64,000 nt of DNA from Candidatus Mycobacterium wuenschmannii (lineage in GTDB: Bacteria > Actinomycetota > Actinomycetes > Mycobacteriales > Mycobacteriaceae). Where the stretch lies: NCBI RefSeq assembly GCF_030252325.1, contig NZ_CP126981.1:2852001-2916000 (forward strand), given 5' to 3'. Numbering within the stretch: the first letter of the stretch is position 1; the number at the start of each line of letters is the position of its first letter. Shown piece by piece: positions 27,476 through 40,712 of the stretch. The position numbers and the translations under genes are program-made. The notes under the pieces are model-generated. The model did not search any database. It was not told where the DNA came from and saw nothing but the letters and a program-made list of their open reading frames with translations.

Positions 27476-28987
27476 ATGGCAGCGCGGGAGTTCGACGCGG
27501 TCATCGTCGGCGGCGGACACAACGGCCTGGTCGCCGCGGCCTACCTGTCCCGGGCTGGCCGGCGGGTGCTGCTGCTGGAACGGCTGGGGCAGGTCGGCGG
27601 GGCCGCGGTGTCGGCACGGCTGTTCGACGGTGTCGACGCGAGGCTGTCCCGGTACGCCTATCTAGTGAGCCTGCTGCCGCCGCGCATCCTCGCCGACCTC
27701 GGCGCGTCGGTGCGACTGGCGCCGCGGGCGTACTCCTCGTACACCCCCGACCCCGCCACGGCCGGGCGCACCGGCCTGTTGGTCGGACGGGAGTCGACCT
27801 TCGGCGCGATCGGCGCCTCGGCAGACGAGCGGGCCTTCGCCGAGTTCTACCGCCGCTGCCAGCGGGTCACGCAGCCGCTGTGGCCGACGCTGCTGGAGCC
27901 ACTGCGCACCCGCTCGCAGGCCCGCGCCCTGATCGGTGACTTCTGGCGGGAGATGATCGAGTGGCCGATAAGTGCCGCTATCACAACGGCTTTCGGCAAC
28001 GACGTGGTGCGGGGCGTCGTGGCGACTGATGCGCTGATCGGTACCTTCGCCCGACTGGACGACCCGTCGTTGCACCAGAACGTCTGCTTTCTCTACCACT
28101 TGCTTGGAGGCGGCGACGGCGGCTGGCACGTCCCGGTCGGCGGCATGGGCGCGGTCAGCACGGCACTGGCGGAGGCTGCGTCGGGGGCCGAGATCGTCAC
28201 CGGCGCAGAGGTTTACGCCATCGATCCGAGCGGCGAGGTGCGCTACCGGCACCGGGACGGCGAGAGCGTCGCGCGGGGCCGTTTCGTGCTGTCCGGCGTC
28301 ACCCCGACGACACTGGCCGGACTACTCGGCGAGCCCGCACCGCCGTCCGCGCCGGGCGCGCAGGTGAAGGTCAACATGGTGCTCTCGCGGCTACCCCGCC
28401 TGCGCGACCCGAACGTCTCCCCCGAGCAGGCATTCGGCGGCACGTTCCACGTCAACGAGACCTGGACGCAACTCGATGCCGCATACCAGCAGGCGGCTAA
28501 AAGCGTTCTGCCCCAGCCGCTTCCGTGTGAGATCTACTGCCATTCGCTGGCCGACCCGAGCATCCTGTCACCGGCGCTGCGCGACTCGGGCGCGGCGACA
28601 CTGACGGTGTTCGGCCTGCACACCCCGCACGCGGTGTTCGATAAAGACGCGCTGACCGAGGCCGTGCTGGCGTCGCTCAATTCGGTTCTGGCCGAGCCGA
28701 TTGAGGACGTGCTATTAGCTGATGCGCACGGAACGCCCTGCATCGAGACCACCACGACGGCGGACCTGGAGCAGCGCCTCGGCATGACAGGGGGCAACAT
28801 CTTCCACGGCGGGCTGGCGTGGCCATTCGCCGAGGACGACGAGCCGCTGGACACTCCGGCACGGCGCTGGGGTGTCGCCACCGCGCACGAGCGAATCCTG
28901 TTGTGCGGCGCGGGCGCACGCCGCGGCGGGGCGGTCTCCGGGATCGGCGGCCACAACGCCGCGATGGCGCTGCTCGAAACTCGCTAG
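27476..28987 (+). CDS. FAD-dependent oxidoreductase, phytoene desaturase-like (Rv0897c-like)
   Basis: 503 residues. Dinucleotide-binding motif at the N-terminus: [22 protein letters not shown] with the acidic [11 protein letters not shown] end. The C-terminal FAD motif is [20 protein letters not shown]. This is the carotenoid desaturase / amine oxidase fold. The substrate is unknown; no other carotenoid synthesis genes are next to it, though a carotenoid oxygenase lies 10 kb left. Convergent with gltA2, 4 bp apart. Confidence 0.85.
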   Translation: MAAREFDAVIVGGGHNGLVAAAYLSRAGRRVLLLERLGQVGGAAVSARLFDGVDARLSRYAYLVSLLPPRILADLGASVRLAPRAYSSYTPDPATAGRTGLLVGRESTFGAIGASADERAFAEFYRRCQRVTQPLWPTLLEPLRTRSQARALIGDFWREMIEWPISAAITTAFGNDVVRGVVATDALIGTFARLDDPSLHQNVCFLYHLLGGGDGGWHVPVGGMGAVSTALAEAASGAEIVTGAEVYAIDPSGEVRYRHRDGESVARGRFVLSGVTPTTLAGLLGEPAPPSAPGAQVKVNMVLSRLPRLRDPNVSPEQAFGGTFHVNETWTQLDAAYQQAAKSVLPQPLPCEIYCHSLADPSILSPALRDSGAATLTVFGLHTPHAVFDKDALTEAVLASLNSVLAEPIEDVLLADAHGTPCIETTTTADLEQRLGMTGGNIFHGGLAWPFAEDDEPLDTPARRWGVATAHERILLCGAGARRGGAVSGIGGHNAAMALLETR

Positions 28988-28991
28988 CTGG

Positions 28992-30284
<1,293 letters not shown>

Positions 30285-30433
30285 GGGAACCCCTTTGCGC
30301 TTGCGTGTGAATGCTGGCCCGGCTGGTTGCCTATAGCGCAAAGGTAGTCGTTATCGAGACGGCGTGCCTGCCCGGGGGTGAGCTCAGGGTGCGACGCAGA
30401 TCACGTCGGTGTGCGGGCGGCCCGCCGTGGGCC

Positions 30434-31711
30434 TCAGTCGGCCGCCAATTGCGCTGCGCGATAACGGATGAAGGCGGGCGCGGCCAGCGCCGCCACCAGC
30501 ACGCCGACGACGACAAGCGCCCCTCCCCCGGCGGTGGCGGCGGTGGTCCCGACCACAGCGGCCGCGGCCCCGTGCGCGGTGTCGGCCAGCCGGGGCCCGC
30601 CGCCGACCACCACGACGAAGACGCCCTGCAGCCGCCCGCGGACGTCGTCGGAGGCGGCCTCCTGCAGCATCGTCGACCGGAACGCCGCCGAGACCAGGTC
30701 GGCCGCGCCGCCGAGGGCCAGAAACGCCAGCGCCACCCACAGCAGCGGCCCGGCTCGGCCATGGGCCGCCCCGGCGGCCAGTCCGAAACCGACCATCGAC
30801 AGACCCCACAGCACGATCGCGACGACCACGGCCAGGCCTTGGCGCCGCACCCGCGGCAGCCATCCCGAGAACACCCCACCGGCCACCGCCCCCGCCGACA
30901 TGGCCGCGGCCAACAGCGCCATCGTGGTGCCGCCCGCGACCGGCCCACCGAAGCTCTGGTGCGCCATCTGCGGGAACAACGCTCGCGGCATGCCCGCGAT
31001 CATCGCGATCAGGTCGACCACGAACGACATCAGCACGACGGTGTTGCCGGCCAGGTAGCGAAAGCCGTCGAGCACCGCGGCCGGCCCCCACTGGCCGGAG
31101 CCGTCGCGCGACTCCAGCACCGGCATCGGCGCCAGCCGGAACGTCGCCCAGATCGGCGCGACCGTGGTGACGGTGTCGATCAGGTAGAGCGTGGACAGGT
31201 CGACCCAGTTGAGCAGCAGACCGGCCAGCAGCGGGCCGACGATCGCCCCGAACTGCGTGACGGTCATGTTCAGCGAGTTGGCCGCCGCCAGCTGCTCGCC
31301 GGGCAGCATCCGCGGGATGGCCGCCGACCGGGCGGGCGCGTTGATCGCGAAGAAGATCTGCTGCACGCCCAGCAGGATCAACACCAGCCAGACGTTGTTC
31401 AGCGCGAGTGCCGACTGCGCCCACAGCAGCGCCGAGGCCACCGCCAGCCCGCAGGAGGCGATGATCAGCAGCAACCGGCGGTCCATTGCGTCGGCCCAGG
31501 CGCCGCCGAGCAGGCCGAACACGACCAGCGGGATCAGCGCGAACAGCCCGGACAGGCCGACATAGGCGGAGTTCTGGGTGAGCGCGTAGATCTGGACAGG
31601 AACGGCGAAGACGGTCAGGTTGGCGCCGATGACGGTGACGATTCCCGACGTCCACAGCCGCCGAAAATCGGCGTTCCGCAGTGGCGCGGTGTCGGCGAAC
31701 AGTTTGCTCAG
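30434..31711 (-). CDS. MFS exporter with apparent CTG start
   Basis: 425 residues with about 11-12 transmembrane helices. The family N-terminus [17 protein letters not shown] and the inter-helix loop [14 protein letters not shown] mark an EntS-like/DHA3 MFS drug or siderophore exporter. The frame has no ATG, GTG or TTG near this N-terminus. CTG at 31711 overlaps the pdxH stop as CTGA, in the position where ATGA or GTGA is normally seen. Coupled to pdxH; substrate unknown. Not present at this place in M. tuberculosis. Confidence 0.82.
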   Translation of the reverse strand: MSKLFADTAPLRNADFRRLWTSGIVTVIGANLTVFAVPVQIYALTQNSAYVGLSGLFALIPLVVFGLLGGAWADAMDRRLLLIIASCGLAVASALLWAQSALALNNVWLVLILLGVQQIFFAINAPARSAAIPRMLPGEQLAAANSLNMTVTQFGAIVGPLLAGLLLNWVDLSTLYLIDTVTTVAPIWATFRLAPMPVLESRDGSGQWGPAAVLDGFRYLAGNTVVLMSFVVDLIAMIAGMPRALFPQMAHQSFGGPVAGGTTMALLAAAMSAGAVAGGVFSGWLPRVRRQGLAVVVAIVLWGLSMVGFGLAAGAAHGRAGPLLWVALAFLALGGAADLVSAAFRSTMLQEAASDDVRGRLQGVFVVVVGGGPRLADTAHGAAAAVVGTTAATAGGGALVVVGVLVAALAAPAFIRYRAAQLAAD

Positions 31712-32367
31712 GGCTGAAGCCGTTCGACGCGGCCGTCCACGACGCGAATCCGGTTGTGCAGCCGGTCTTCTCGGCCCTGCCAGAATTCGATCTCGGCGGG
31801 CGCGATGCGGTAGCCGCCCCAATTCGGCGGCACCGGCACCGTGTCGCGGTCGGCGAAGCGTTCCGTCACCTCCGTCAGTTGGTCGACCAGCGCGGCACGA
31901 GACGCGATCGGTCGGGACTGGTGCGACGCCCAGGCGCCCAGCTGTGAGCCGCGGGGCCGGTTGTTCCAGTAGGCCTCGGTGGCCTCCGGCTCGACCTTGG
32001 TGACCGGCCCACGGATGTGGAACTGCCTGTTCAGCAGGTACCACGGGAAGGTCGCCGACGCGTACGGCGTCTCCGCCAGCTGCTCGCCCTTGGCCGAGTC
32101 GTAGTTGCTGAAGAACACGATCCCATCCTCGTCGACACCCTTGCACAGCACCGACCGGCTGACCGGCCGGCCCGCGTCGATCGTGCACAGCACCATCGCG
32201 TTCGGCTCGGCCACGCCGCCGCGCTCCGCGTCGCCAATCCAGTTGCGCAGCAGCGCAAGCCAGCCGTCGTCGAGCCAGTCGACGTCGAGGTCAGGGCTGC
32301 CGTCGCGCTCCTTGGAGCCGTACTCCTTGCGCATCTTCGCCAGGTGTTCGTTGTCGGGGCCCGCCAT
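31708..32367 (-). CDS. pdxH: Pyridoxamine/pyridoxine 5'-phosphate oxidase
   Basis: 219 residues, start ATG 32367 ([16 protein letters not shown]). FMN- and PLP-binding segments: [34 protein letters not shown], and the C-terminal [24 protein letters not shown] which ends as in characterised PdxH. It oxidises PNP or PMP to PLP. Its partner downstream is the CTGA-coupled MFS gene. It is divergent from citA with a short shared promoter region containing a palindrome. In M. tuberculosis pdxH is elsewhere (Rv2607). Confidence 0.93.
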   Translation of the reverse strand: MAGPDNEHLAKMRKEYGSKERDGSPDLDVDWLDDGWLALLRNWIGDAERGGVAEPNAMVLCTIDAGRPVSRSVLCKGVDEDGIVFFSNYDSAKGEQLAETPYASATFPWYLLNRQFHIRGPVTKVEPEATEAYWNNRPRGSQLGAWASHQSRPIASRAALVDQLTEVTERFADRDTVPVPPNWGGYRIAPAEIEFWQGREDRLHNRIRVVDGRVERLQP

Positions 32368-32394
32368 CGCGCCAACGCTACCCGCAGCGTTAGT

Positions 32395-32406
32395 TACCGA
32401 CCGGTA
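32395..32406. promoter_or_regulatory. Palindrome TACCG-AC-CGGTA between pdxH and citA
   Basis: A perfect 5-2-5 inverted repeat in the 74-bp region between the divergent pdxH and citA starts. TetR-family operators of this short type are common in mycobacteria. No regulator gene is adjacent, and arms of this length can occur by chance. Confidence 0.35.
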
Positions 32407-32441
32407 GCAAGTCACACCCGGACCCGTGGGAGAATTCCGGC

Positions 32442-33572
32442 ATGACTGTCATCTCGGACAAGATCCCGGAGAATTTCGTTGCCGGACTCGAGGGCGTGGT
32501 GGCATTTACCACCGAGATCGCCGAGCCTGACAAGGATGGTGGCGCCCTGCGCTACCGCGGTGTCGACATCGAAGACCTCGTGAGCCAGCACGTCACTTTC
32601 GGTGACGTCTGGGCTTTGCTGGTGGACGGAAAATTCGGCAACGGGCTGCCGCCCGCCGAGCCCTTCCCGCTGCCGATCCACAGCGGCGACGTCCGCGTCG
32701 ACGTCCAGGCCGGACTGGCGATGCTGGCCCCGATCTGGGGCTACCAGCCGCTGCTCGACATCGACGACGAGACCGCCCGCGACCAGCTGGCCCGCGCCTC
32801 GGTGATGGCGCTGTCGTATGTCGCGCAGTCCGCGCGCGGCATCTACCAGCCGGCCGTGCCGCAGCGCCTGATCGACGAATGCTCAACCGTGACAGCACGT
32901 TTCATGACCCGCTGGCAAGGCGAGCCGGACCCCAAGCACGTCGAGGCCGTCGACGCCTACTGGGTGTCGGCCGCCGAGCACGGCATGAACGCCTCGACGT
33001 TCACCGCGCGGGTGATCGCCTCGACCGGTGCCGACGTCGCGGCGTCGCTGTCCGGCGCGGTGGGCGCGATGAGCGGCCCGCTGCACGGCGGCGCGCCCGC
33101 CCGGGTGCTGCCGATGCTCGAAGAGGCGGAGAAGACCGGTGACGCACGTGGCCTGATCAAGGGCATCCTGGACCGCAAAGAGAAGCTGATGGGCTTCGGC
33201 CACCGGGTGTACCGGGCCGAAGACCCCCGCGCCCGCGTCCTGCGGGCCACCGCCAAGCGCCTGGGCGCGCCCCGCTACGAGGTCGCCATGGCCGTCGAGC
33301 AGGCCGCGCTGGCCGAGCTGCGAGAGCGGCGACCGGACCGGGCGATCGAGACCAACGTCGAGTTCTGGGCGGCGGTGATCCTCGACTTCGCCGAGGTTCC
33401 GCCGAACATGATGCCGGCGATGTTCACCTGCGGCCGGACCGCCGGCTGGTGTGCGCACATCCTCGAGCAGAAGCGGTTGGGCAAGCTGGTCCGCCCGGCG
33501 GCGATCTACGTCGGCCCGGGACCGCGCAGCCCCGAGTCGGTCGAGGGTTGGGACAGCGTTCACACGGATTGA
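32442..33572 (+). CDS. citA: Citrate synthase 2 (CitA)
   Basis: 376 residues. Citrate synthase motifs: [26 protein letters not shown] (His), [16 protein letters not shown] (His) and [14 protein letters not shown] (catalytic Asp region with D at its end). It is shorter than GltA2 and belongs to the CitA/2-methylcitrate-synthase-like group. A methylcitrate synthase activity cannot be excluded from sequence, but no prpD or prpB is nearby. Divergent from pdxH. Confidence 0.92.
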   Translation: MTVISDKIPENFVAGLEGVVAFTTEIAEPDKDGGALRYRGVDIEDLVSQHVTFGDVWALLVDGKFGNGLPPAEPFPLPIHSGDVRVDVQAGLAMLAPIWGYQPLLDIDDETARDQLARASVMALSYVAQSARGIYQPAVPQRLIDECSTVTARFMTRWQGEPDPKHVEAVDAYWVSAAEHGMNASTFTARVIASTGADVAASLSGAVGAMSGPLHGGAPARVLPMLEEAEKTGDARGLIKGILDRKEKLMGFGHRVYRAEDPRARVLRATAKRLGAPRYEVAMAVEQAALAELRERRPDRAIETNVEFWAAVILDFAEVPPNMMPAMFTCGRTAGWCAHILEQKRLGKLVRPAAIYVGPGPRSPESVEGWDSVHTD

Positions 33573-33644
33573 TTCCGTCGCGACGACTTTCTGTCACACC
33601 GGGAGTCAATACTTGCGACACAACCCGTGAGCAAGGAGTCCCCG

Positions 33645-34091
33645 ATGGCAATCGCCGTTGAACCCGCCCTGTCCCCGCACCTGACCGTCGGCGATGCCGC
33701 CGCGGCGATCGATTTCTACGTCAAGGCTTTTGGCGCGGAAGAGCTCGTGCGGTTACCCCGGCCAGACGGCAAGATCGTGCACGCCTCGGTGCGGATCAAC
33801 GGTTTCATGGTCATGCTCAACGACGACTTCCCCGAGATGGCCGACGGTAAGTCACTCACCCCGGTCGCCCTGGGCGGTACTCCGGTGGGCATTCATTTGA
33901 CCGTGACCGACGTCGACACCTGGTTCCAGCGGGCGCTGGACGCCGGCGCGACCGTGGTCGTTCCGCTCGAGGAGCAGTTCTGGGGCGATCGCTACGGCAT
34001 GGTCGCGGACCCGTTCGGCCACCACTGGTCATTGGGTCAGCCCGTCAAAGAGGTCAACTACGACGACCTCGCCGCGGCCATGAACGGCTAG
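33645..34091 (+). CDS. VOC-family protein (PhnB-like, Rv0887c-like)
   Basis: 148 residues. ATG 33645 chosen because AAGGAG lies 7 nt upstream; GTG 33627 is the alternative. Two beta-alpha-beta-beta-beta halves: LTVGDAAAAIDFYVKAFGAEEL and the later DVDTWFQRALDAGATVVVP, ending YGMVADPFGHHWSLGQP, the PhnB-type glyoxalase signature. Substrate unknown. The stop overlaps the convergent fprB stop by 4 bp. Confidence 0.88.
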   Translation: MAIAVEPALSPHLTVGDAAAAIDFYVKAFGAEELVRLPRPDGKIVHASVRINGFMVMLNDDFPEMADGKSLTPVALGGTPVGIHLTVTDVDTWFQRALDAGATVVVPLEEQFWGDRYGMVADPFGHHWSLGQPVKEVNYDDLAAAMNG

Positions 34092-35785
34092 GTCAGGTCG
34101 GCGAGCTCACGCAGCCGGCCGGTGACCCGGCTGCGCAGCGACGGTGTCGGCGCGTCGGCCGCGGCGGCGAGCATGTCGGTGACCGAGGTGAACTTGGTCC
34201 GCGGTCGCTCGGCGGCCTCGCCGCGCGCCACCTCGGCTGCGTCGATCGCCCGCCAGCCGCCGGCGTCGACCATGTCGGGCTGACGCTGGCGGACCAGCTT
34301 GTCCAGAGCCGCCGGCTTTCCGACCGGGTCGCGCAGCAGGCCGGCGTTGTAGTCATCGACCAGTCGCTGCACGGTCTGCGCCGCGCATGACTTGTTGGTG
34401 CCGATGAAGCCGGTCGGCCCGCGTTTGATCCAGCCCGCGACGTACGCGCCGTCGGCCTGCTCAACGCGACCGCCGTCGTTGGGCACCACGCCCGCCTTGT
34501 CGTCGAACGGCAGGCCCTTGATGGCCTTGCCGTGGTACCCGATGGACGTCAGGACGAGACCGGCGTCGATGGTCTGGACGGCATCCGAATCGGTGACGCC
34601 GAACTCCATTCCGGCGGCGCGCCGATCGCCCAGCACCCGCTTTGGAGTCAGGTTGTAGGCGAACCGAATTCGCGGCTTGGACGTGTCGCCCGACGAGGTC
34701 TCGAGCCTGCTCAAGACCTCCAGCTTCTGCCGCGTCAGGGTGTCGGTGGTGGTCTCCAGGTCACGCAGTACGGCATCTCGATCCTCTTGAGCGAGAACGA
34801 CTTCCGAGGTTGCGGTCAGACCGATCAGCTCTGGCAGCGTGAACGCCGAATGCTCGGGTCCGCGCCGGGCGGCGATCACGACTTCACGGACCCGCGACTC
34901 GCGCAATGCGGCCAACGCGTGGTCGGCAATGTCGGTGTGCGCCAGCTCGTCCGGGTCTGCGGTCAGCACCCGTGCGACGTCGAGCGCGACGTTTCCGTTG
35001 CCGATGACGATGACCCGCTCGTGACTGAGATCGACTGGCAGATCAACGAAGTCGGGGTGGCCGTTGATCCAGGCCACCAATTCGGTCGCGGTGCCGGTGC
35101 CGGGCAGATCCATCCCGCCGATGTCCAGCCGCTTGTCGTTCGGCGCGCCCACCGCGTAGATCACGGCGTGGTGGTGCGCGAGCACATCCTCGTGGCTCAG
35201 CTGGTTACCCACCTCGACGTTGAGGTAGAACCGGAACTCGCGACGCCGCGCGATCCGGTCGAACAGCTTGGTGACCCGCTTGGTGGTCTGATGGTCGGGC
35301 GCCACGCCGGCCCGCACCAATCCGTAAGGGGTGGGCAGCTTTTCGAAGACGTTGACCCGCACGCCCTGCTGGGTCAGCAACTCGTCGGCGGCATACATCG
35401 CGGCCGGACCCGATCCCACGATCGCGACCGTCAACGGCCCACCGTGCCTGCCGTGCACCTCGGGTGCAGGGATCACCGGCGCCAGCTTCGACGTCGGCGG
35501 CAGCTTCGTGTCGGCCGGTCGGGCAGAGTGGACCGGCTCATAGAACAGCGAGTTGAGTTCGATGAACGGCAGTTGCTCCGTCGTCAGTTTCGAGTCGGGC
35601 GCGATCGCGCCCACCGGGCACGCGCTGACGCAGGCGCCGCAGTCCACACACGCCACCGGATCGATGTACAGCATTTCGGCGGAAGCGAATTCCGGCTCGT
35701 CCGGCGACGGGTGAATGCAGTTCACCGGGCAGGCGTAGACACAGGACCCGTCGCTACAACACGACTGGGTGATGACGTGCGGCAT
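34088..35785 (-). CDS. fprB: Ferredoxin-NADP+ reductase FprB with fused ferredoxin domain
   Basis: 565 residues. The N-terminal 75 residues are a bacterial ferredoxin domain with CSDGSCVYACPVNCIHP and CVDCGACVSACPVGAI. From about 105 an adrenodoxin-reductase-like module follows: FAD motif VAIVGSGPAAMYAADELL, then NADP motif VIGNGNVALDVARVL and the late GWIKRGPTGFIGTNK. It passes electrons between NADPH and the built-in cluster, for partners such as P450s or desaturases. It follows the di-iron oxygenase gene after 5 bp, so it is a good candidate redox partner for that enzyme. Confidence 0.95.
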   Translation of the reverse strand: MPHVITQSCCSDGSCVYACPVNCIHPSPDEPEFASAEMLYIDPVACVDCGACVSACPVGAIAPDSKLTTEQLPFIELNSLFYEPVHSARPADTKLPPTSKLAPVIPAPEVHGRHGGPLTVAIVGSGPAAMYAADELLTQQGVRVNVFEKLPTPYGLVRAGVAPDHQTTKRVTKLFDRIARRREFRFYLNVEVGNQLSHEDVLAHHHAVIYAVGAPNDKRLDIGGMDLPGTGTATELVAWINGHPDFVDLPVDLSHERVIVIGNGNVALDVARVLTADPDELAHTDIADHALAALRESRVREVVIAARRGPEHSAFTLPELIGLTATSEVVLAQEDRDAVLRDLETTTDTLTRQKLEVLSRLETSSGDTSKPRIRFAYNLTPKRVLGDRRAAGMEFGVTDSDAVQTIDAGLVLTSIGYHGKAIKGLPFDDKAGVVPNDGGRVEQADGAYVAGWIKRGPTGFIGTNKSCAAQTVQRLVDDYNAGLLRDPVGKPAALDKLVRQRQPDMVDAGGWRAIDAAEVARGEAAERPRTKFTSVTDMLAAAADAPTPSLRSRVTGRLRELADLT

Positions 35786-35790
35786 AGGCT

Positions 35791-36834
35791 CTACGCGGCG
35801 ACCGTGAGGTGCTCGCGCTGCGGCTCACTGCGGTAGCGCGACGCCTTGCCGTTGATCTTGCAGATTCGCCAGATCAACTTGGCCAGCGGGTTCATCAAAC
35901 CGGTGTCCGTGCACAGCATCCGGACGTCGCCGAACATGTCGCGCAACATCTGGCGTGACTCGGGGGACTTGAAGAACACCTGCTTGCGAACGTCGCGCGG
36001 AATGTCGAATTCCTGCCAGAACGCCTTGGGCGGCACGATGATCGCGGAACACAGCACCCGCATGACGATGGGCACGTAGAGCGAGAGCCAGAAACGCTTG
36101 CGTCGCGGCAAGTCTGGAATCCGCTTGCGCAGGTACTCGTGGGCGAACGAGATGTGCCGGGCTTCCTCCGCCACGTGGATCGCCATCACCCGCTCCATGA
36201 TCGGGTGCAGTTCCTTGCCCTCGCGCAGCACGTTCTTCTGGGTGTGGTCGATCGGCTCCTCGCCGGCCAGGATGCCGAACCAGAACGGAATCGGCAGCGG
36301 CCCGGCGACCAGCGGGATGACCGGCTGGATCCACTTGAGCATGCGCGGCATGCCGGGGACATCGGCGCCGATGTGGTTGACCATCTCCTGGAACATCATC
36401 GTGTGGTTGCACTCTTCGACCGCCTCGTGCAGGCAGTAGCGGTACTCCGGCGATCCGTTGGGCACCCAGAACGCGTACTCCATCAGGCCGCGGATGAGGA
36501 TCGACTCGAAGTGCAGTCCGACCTTGGCGACGTTGGCCTGGCGCCACATGCCGATCTGGATCTGACGCTCCCGCGACTGCGCCTGATACCAGGGATGCAT
36601 GCCCAGCGGGTCGGTCTTGGGAAGAATCCAGCGCGGGTCGTCAGGGATGACCGCGAACTCCGGCGACTTCCAGTCGATGTCGGTGTAGGGGTTGAAGTTA
36701 CGACGCACTGACCCCTCGGACAGGGTGTTCAGCATGTCGACGTACTTGGCGTCGTCGAAGACGTCCATATTGCGGCGCCACCGGCGGATCATCTTCGTCC
36801 TGGCCGGCTTTTGCGCGGTCACTGTCTGAGTCAT
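35791..36834 (-). CDS. AurF-like di-iron oxygenase (Rv0885-like)
   Basis: 347 residues from ATG 36834, with GGGGAGG 8-10 nt upstream. Two metal motifs: HEAVEECNHTMMF and HVAEEARHISFAHEYL, each an ExxH pair, as in p-aminobenzoate N-oxygenase AurF and related di-iron enzymes; a further Glu earlier (FESILIRG region) completes a ligand set. Long helices fit a ferritin-like bundle. It likely oxidises an amine or lipid group using O2 and electrons; the immediately following fprB, 5 bp away, is a plausible donor. A palindrome lies 29 bp upstream of the start. Confidence 0.8.
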   Translation of the reverse strand: MTQTVTAQKPARTKMIRRWRRNMDVFDDAKYVDMLNTLSEGSVRRNFNPYTDIDWKSPEFAVIPDDPRWILPKTDPLGMHPWYQAQSRERQIQIGMWRQANVAKVGLHFESILIRGLMEYAFWVPNGSPEYRYCLHEAVEECNHTMMFQEMVNHIGADVPGMPRMLKWIQPVIPLVAGPLPIPFWFGILAGEEPIDHTQKNVLREGKELHPIMERVMAIHVAEEARHISFAHEYLRKRIPDLPRRKRFWLSLYVPIVMRVLCSAIIVPPKAFWQEFDIPRDVRKQVFFKSPESRQMLRDMFGDVRMLCTDTGLMNPLAKLIWRICKINGKASRYRSEPQREHLTVAA

Positions 36835-36862
36835 GCCCGGGCCTCCCCAATGAGGTTTACAT

Positions 36863-36881
36863 TTGGACGTGCTATGTCCAA
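36863..36881. promoter_or_regulatory. Operator-like palindrome TTGGAC-N7-GTCCAA
   Basis: Perfect 6-bp arms with a 7-bp spacer, centred about 38 bp upstream of the oxygenase-fprB operon. The size suits a TetR-type dimer. No regulator gene is adjacent. Confidence 0.5.
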
Positions 36882-36962
36882 CACAGTACCCAAGGTAATG
36901 GGCACTTAACCAGACCCGAATCGCCAATTGTGCCGGATCCGGTGAACATGTGTGCACTGTGA

Positions 36963-38153
<1,191 letters not shown>

Positions 38154-38276
38154 CGTTCATCTCGAAAAACCCCAGGTGTTACCGCGTGTCCACCCGGGTC
38201 GAGAACGCTCACTGAGTTACAGTGCGCCCTGACAGGCCTGGCGCGCTGGTCTGCGAGGAACCTGCGAGGAGACACC

Positions 38277-39071
38277 ATGCGGGAACTCAAGATCGTCGGA
38301 CTCGATCTCGACGGCAAACACATCATCTGCGAGGGTGACAACGCGGGAGACAAGTACAAGATCCGCATCGACGACCGATTGCGTGCGGCGGTCCGCGGCG
38401 ACGGAGCCCGGGTGAATCAGACCCACATCGACATCGAGGCGAGCACCATGTTGCGTCCCAAGGATATTCAGGCCCGCATCCGCGCCGGCGCGTCGGTCGA
38501 GCAGCTCGCCGAGTCCGCCGGAGTGGATGTCGCCAGGGTCGAGCGCTTCGCCCACCCGGTGCTGCTGGAGCGCGCCCGCGCCGCCGAGCTGGCAACCGCC
38601 GCCCACCCGGTGCTGGCCGACGGCCCCGCGGTGCTGACGTTGCTGGAGACGGTCACCTCGGCGCTGGTGGCGCGGGGCCTGAACCCCGACAGCACCACCT
38701 GGGACGCCTGGCGCAACGAGGACGGCCGCTGGACCGTCCAGCTGGGCTGGAAGGCCGGCCGCTCCGACAACCTCGCACACTTCCGGTTCTGCCCCGGCTC
38801 GCACGGCGGCACCGTTACGGCGGTGGACGACGCCGCCAGTGAGCTGATCGATCCCGACTTCGACCGTCCGCTGCTGCGCCCGGTCGCCCCGCTGGCCCAG
38901 CTCGACTTCGAGGAGGCCGAGGAGACGCCCGCCCCCGCGCCGGTCGTCGTCGAGACCCCGGAGCCCGAGCCCAAGGTCGAGCAGACCCGGGCCCGCCGCG
39001 GCAAGGGCAAGCCGGCCGTACCCGCGTGGGAAGACGTGCTGCTGGGCGTTCGCTCCAGCGGTCAGCGCTAG
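38277..39071 (+). CDS. sepH: Cell division protein SepH
   Basis: 264 residues. N-terminal SepH/DUF3071 domain from MRELKIVGLDLDGKHIICE to about 165, including the helix-turn-helix-like RPKDIQARIRAGASVEQLAESAGV and the conserved HPVLLERARAAELA. A Pro/Glu-rich linker follows and a short conserved C-terminal basic end (RARRGKGKPAVPAWEDVLLG). In Streptomyces and mycobacteria SepH binds FtsZ and stimulates its assembly. A CACTG-N5-CAGTG inverted repeat lies 53-67 bp upstream. Confidence 0.95.
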   Translation: MRELKIVGLDLDGKHIICEGDNAGDKYKIRIDDRLRAAVRGDGARVNQTHIDIEASTMLRPKDIQARIRAGASVEQLAESAGVDVARVERFAHPVLLERARAAELATAAHPVLADGPAVLTLLETVTSALVARGLNPDSTTWDAWRNEDGRWTVQLGWKAGRSDNLAHFRFCPGSHGGTVTAVDDAASELIDPDFDRPLLRPVAPLAQLDFEEAEETPAPAPVVVETPEPEPKVEQTRARRGKGKPAVPAWEDVLLGVRSSGQR

Positions 39072-39334
39072 AAGGCCATCCCCACCAGGGTCAGCCAGGC
39101 GACGGCGACTCCGACCGCGCCGCCGAGCACCATCCAGCGCACCACCGGTGTGCGCCGCCATCCCCACAGCGTGGGCGCGAGACCGCCTGCGGCAACGACA
39201 TTCAGCCCGACCGCCAGCAACGGATGCACGCGGATCAGGCCCATGCTCAACACCAGAACGGCGACCGCGGTGATCGTGGCGACGAACCCCGCGACGGTCA
39301 AACCCGTTGCCCAGGGCGTGGATTCGTCGGTCAT
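39068..39334 (-). CDS. DUF2537 membrane protein (Rv0882-like)
   Basis: 88 residues with three hydrophobic helices (about 12-32, 36-52 and 67-86). Matches the Rv0882 DUF2537 protein in place and size. It starts 2 bp after the rRNA methyltransferase gene and its stop overlaps the sepH stop by 4 bp. Function unknown. Confidence 0.85.
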   Translation of the reverse strand: MTDESTPWATGLTVAGFVATITAVAVLVLSMGLIRVHPLLAVGLNVVAAGGLAPTLWGWRRTPVVRWMVLGGAVGVAVAWLTLVGMAF

Positions 39335-39336
39335 GG

Positions 39337-40145
<809 letters not shown>

Positions 40146-40149
<4 letters not shown>

Positions 40150-40577
40150 GGGCTTTCGTCGACCAACGCGAGAATCAGGTCAGCAGCCACCCGCAGCGTG
40201 TCGCGCTCGGAGACGCCGAGGTTCTCCAGCCGCTGAGCGAGCCACTCCTGGCTGGCCTGACGTTCGGCCTCCATCAGCTCCGCGCCCGCCTCGGATACCG
40301 ACACCAGGACCTGCCGCCCGTCGTCCGGGTGTGCGACCCGGTCCACGAAGCCGAGTTCGGCGAGCGAGGCGATCACCCGGGTCATCGACGGCGGGCGCAC
40401 CCGCTCCCGGATCGCCAGGGCGCCAGGCGTCATCGGCCCGAAGTTGGCCAACGTCGCCAACGCCGACAGCTGCGACAGTGACACCGGGGACTGTGGACGG
40501 CGAAAGCGCAGCTGCCGGGACAGCCGCATCACCGCCAACGACAAGTCGCTGGCCAACCGGCTATCGCCATCGATCAC
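40146..40577 (-). CDS. MarR-family transcriptional regulator (Rv0880-like)
   Basis: 143 residues from GTG 40577. Winged helix: [43 protein letters not shown], then the wing with [17 protein letters not shown]-terminal helices for dimerisation. First gene of the MarR / methyltransferase / DUF2537 operon and divergent from the DUF2530 gene; probably self-regulated. Ligand unknown. Confidence 0.92.
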
Positions 40578-40712
40578 AGCGCGAAGGTTACGACAGAACG
40601 CCGGAACGTCAACATCGAATCACCGAGACCGGCCCACACCCGCTATGTCCACTGCTCGACTTCTCCTCCGGCCGCTCGCGGCCGGCATCGTCGTCAAGCT
40701 ATCTTGATCACG

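Noticed and set aside
30311..31717. 468-codon plus-strand frame over the MFS gene
   Set aside because: It is an antisense shadow rich in Arg, Gln and His, with no family; the membrane protein on the minus strand is real.
38210..38224. CACTG-N5-CAGTG inverted repeat upstream of sepH as an operator
   Set aside because: Five-base arms are weak evidence, and no regulator of sepH with this site is known to me; mentioned only in the sepH entry.
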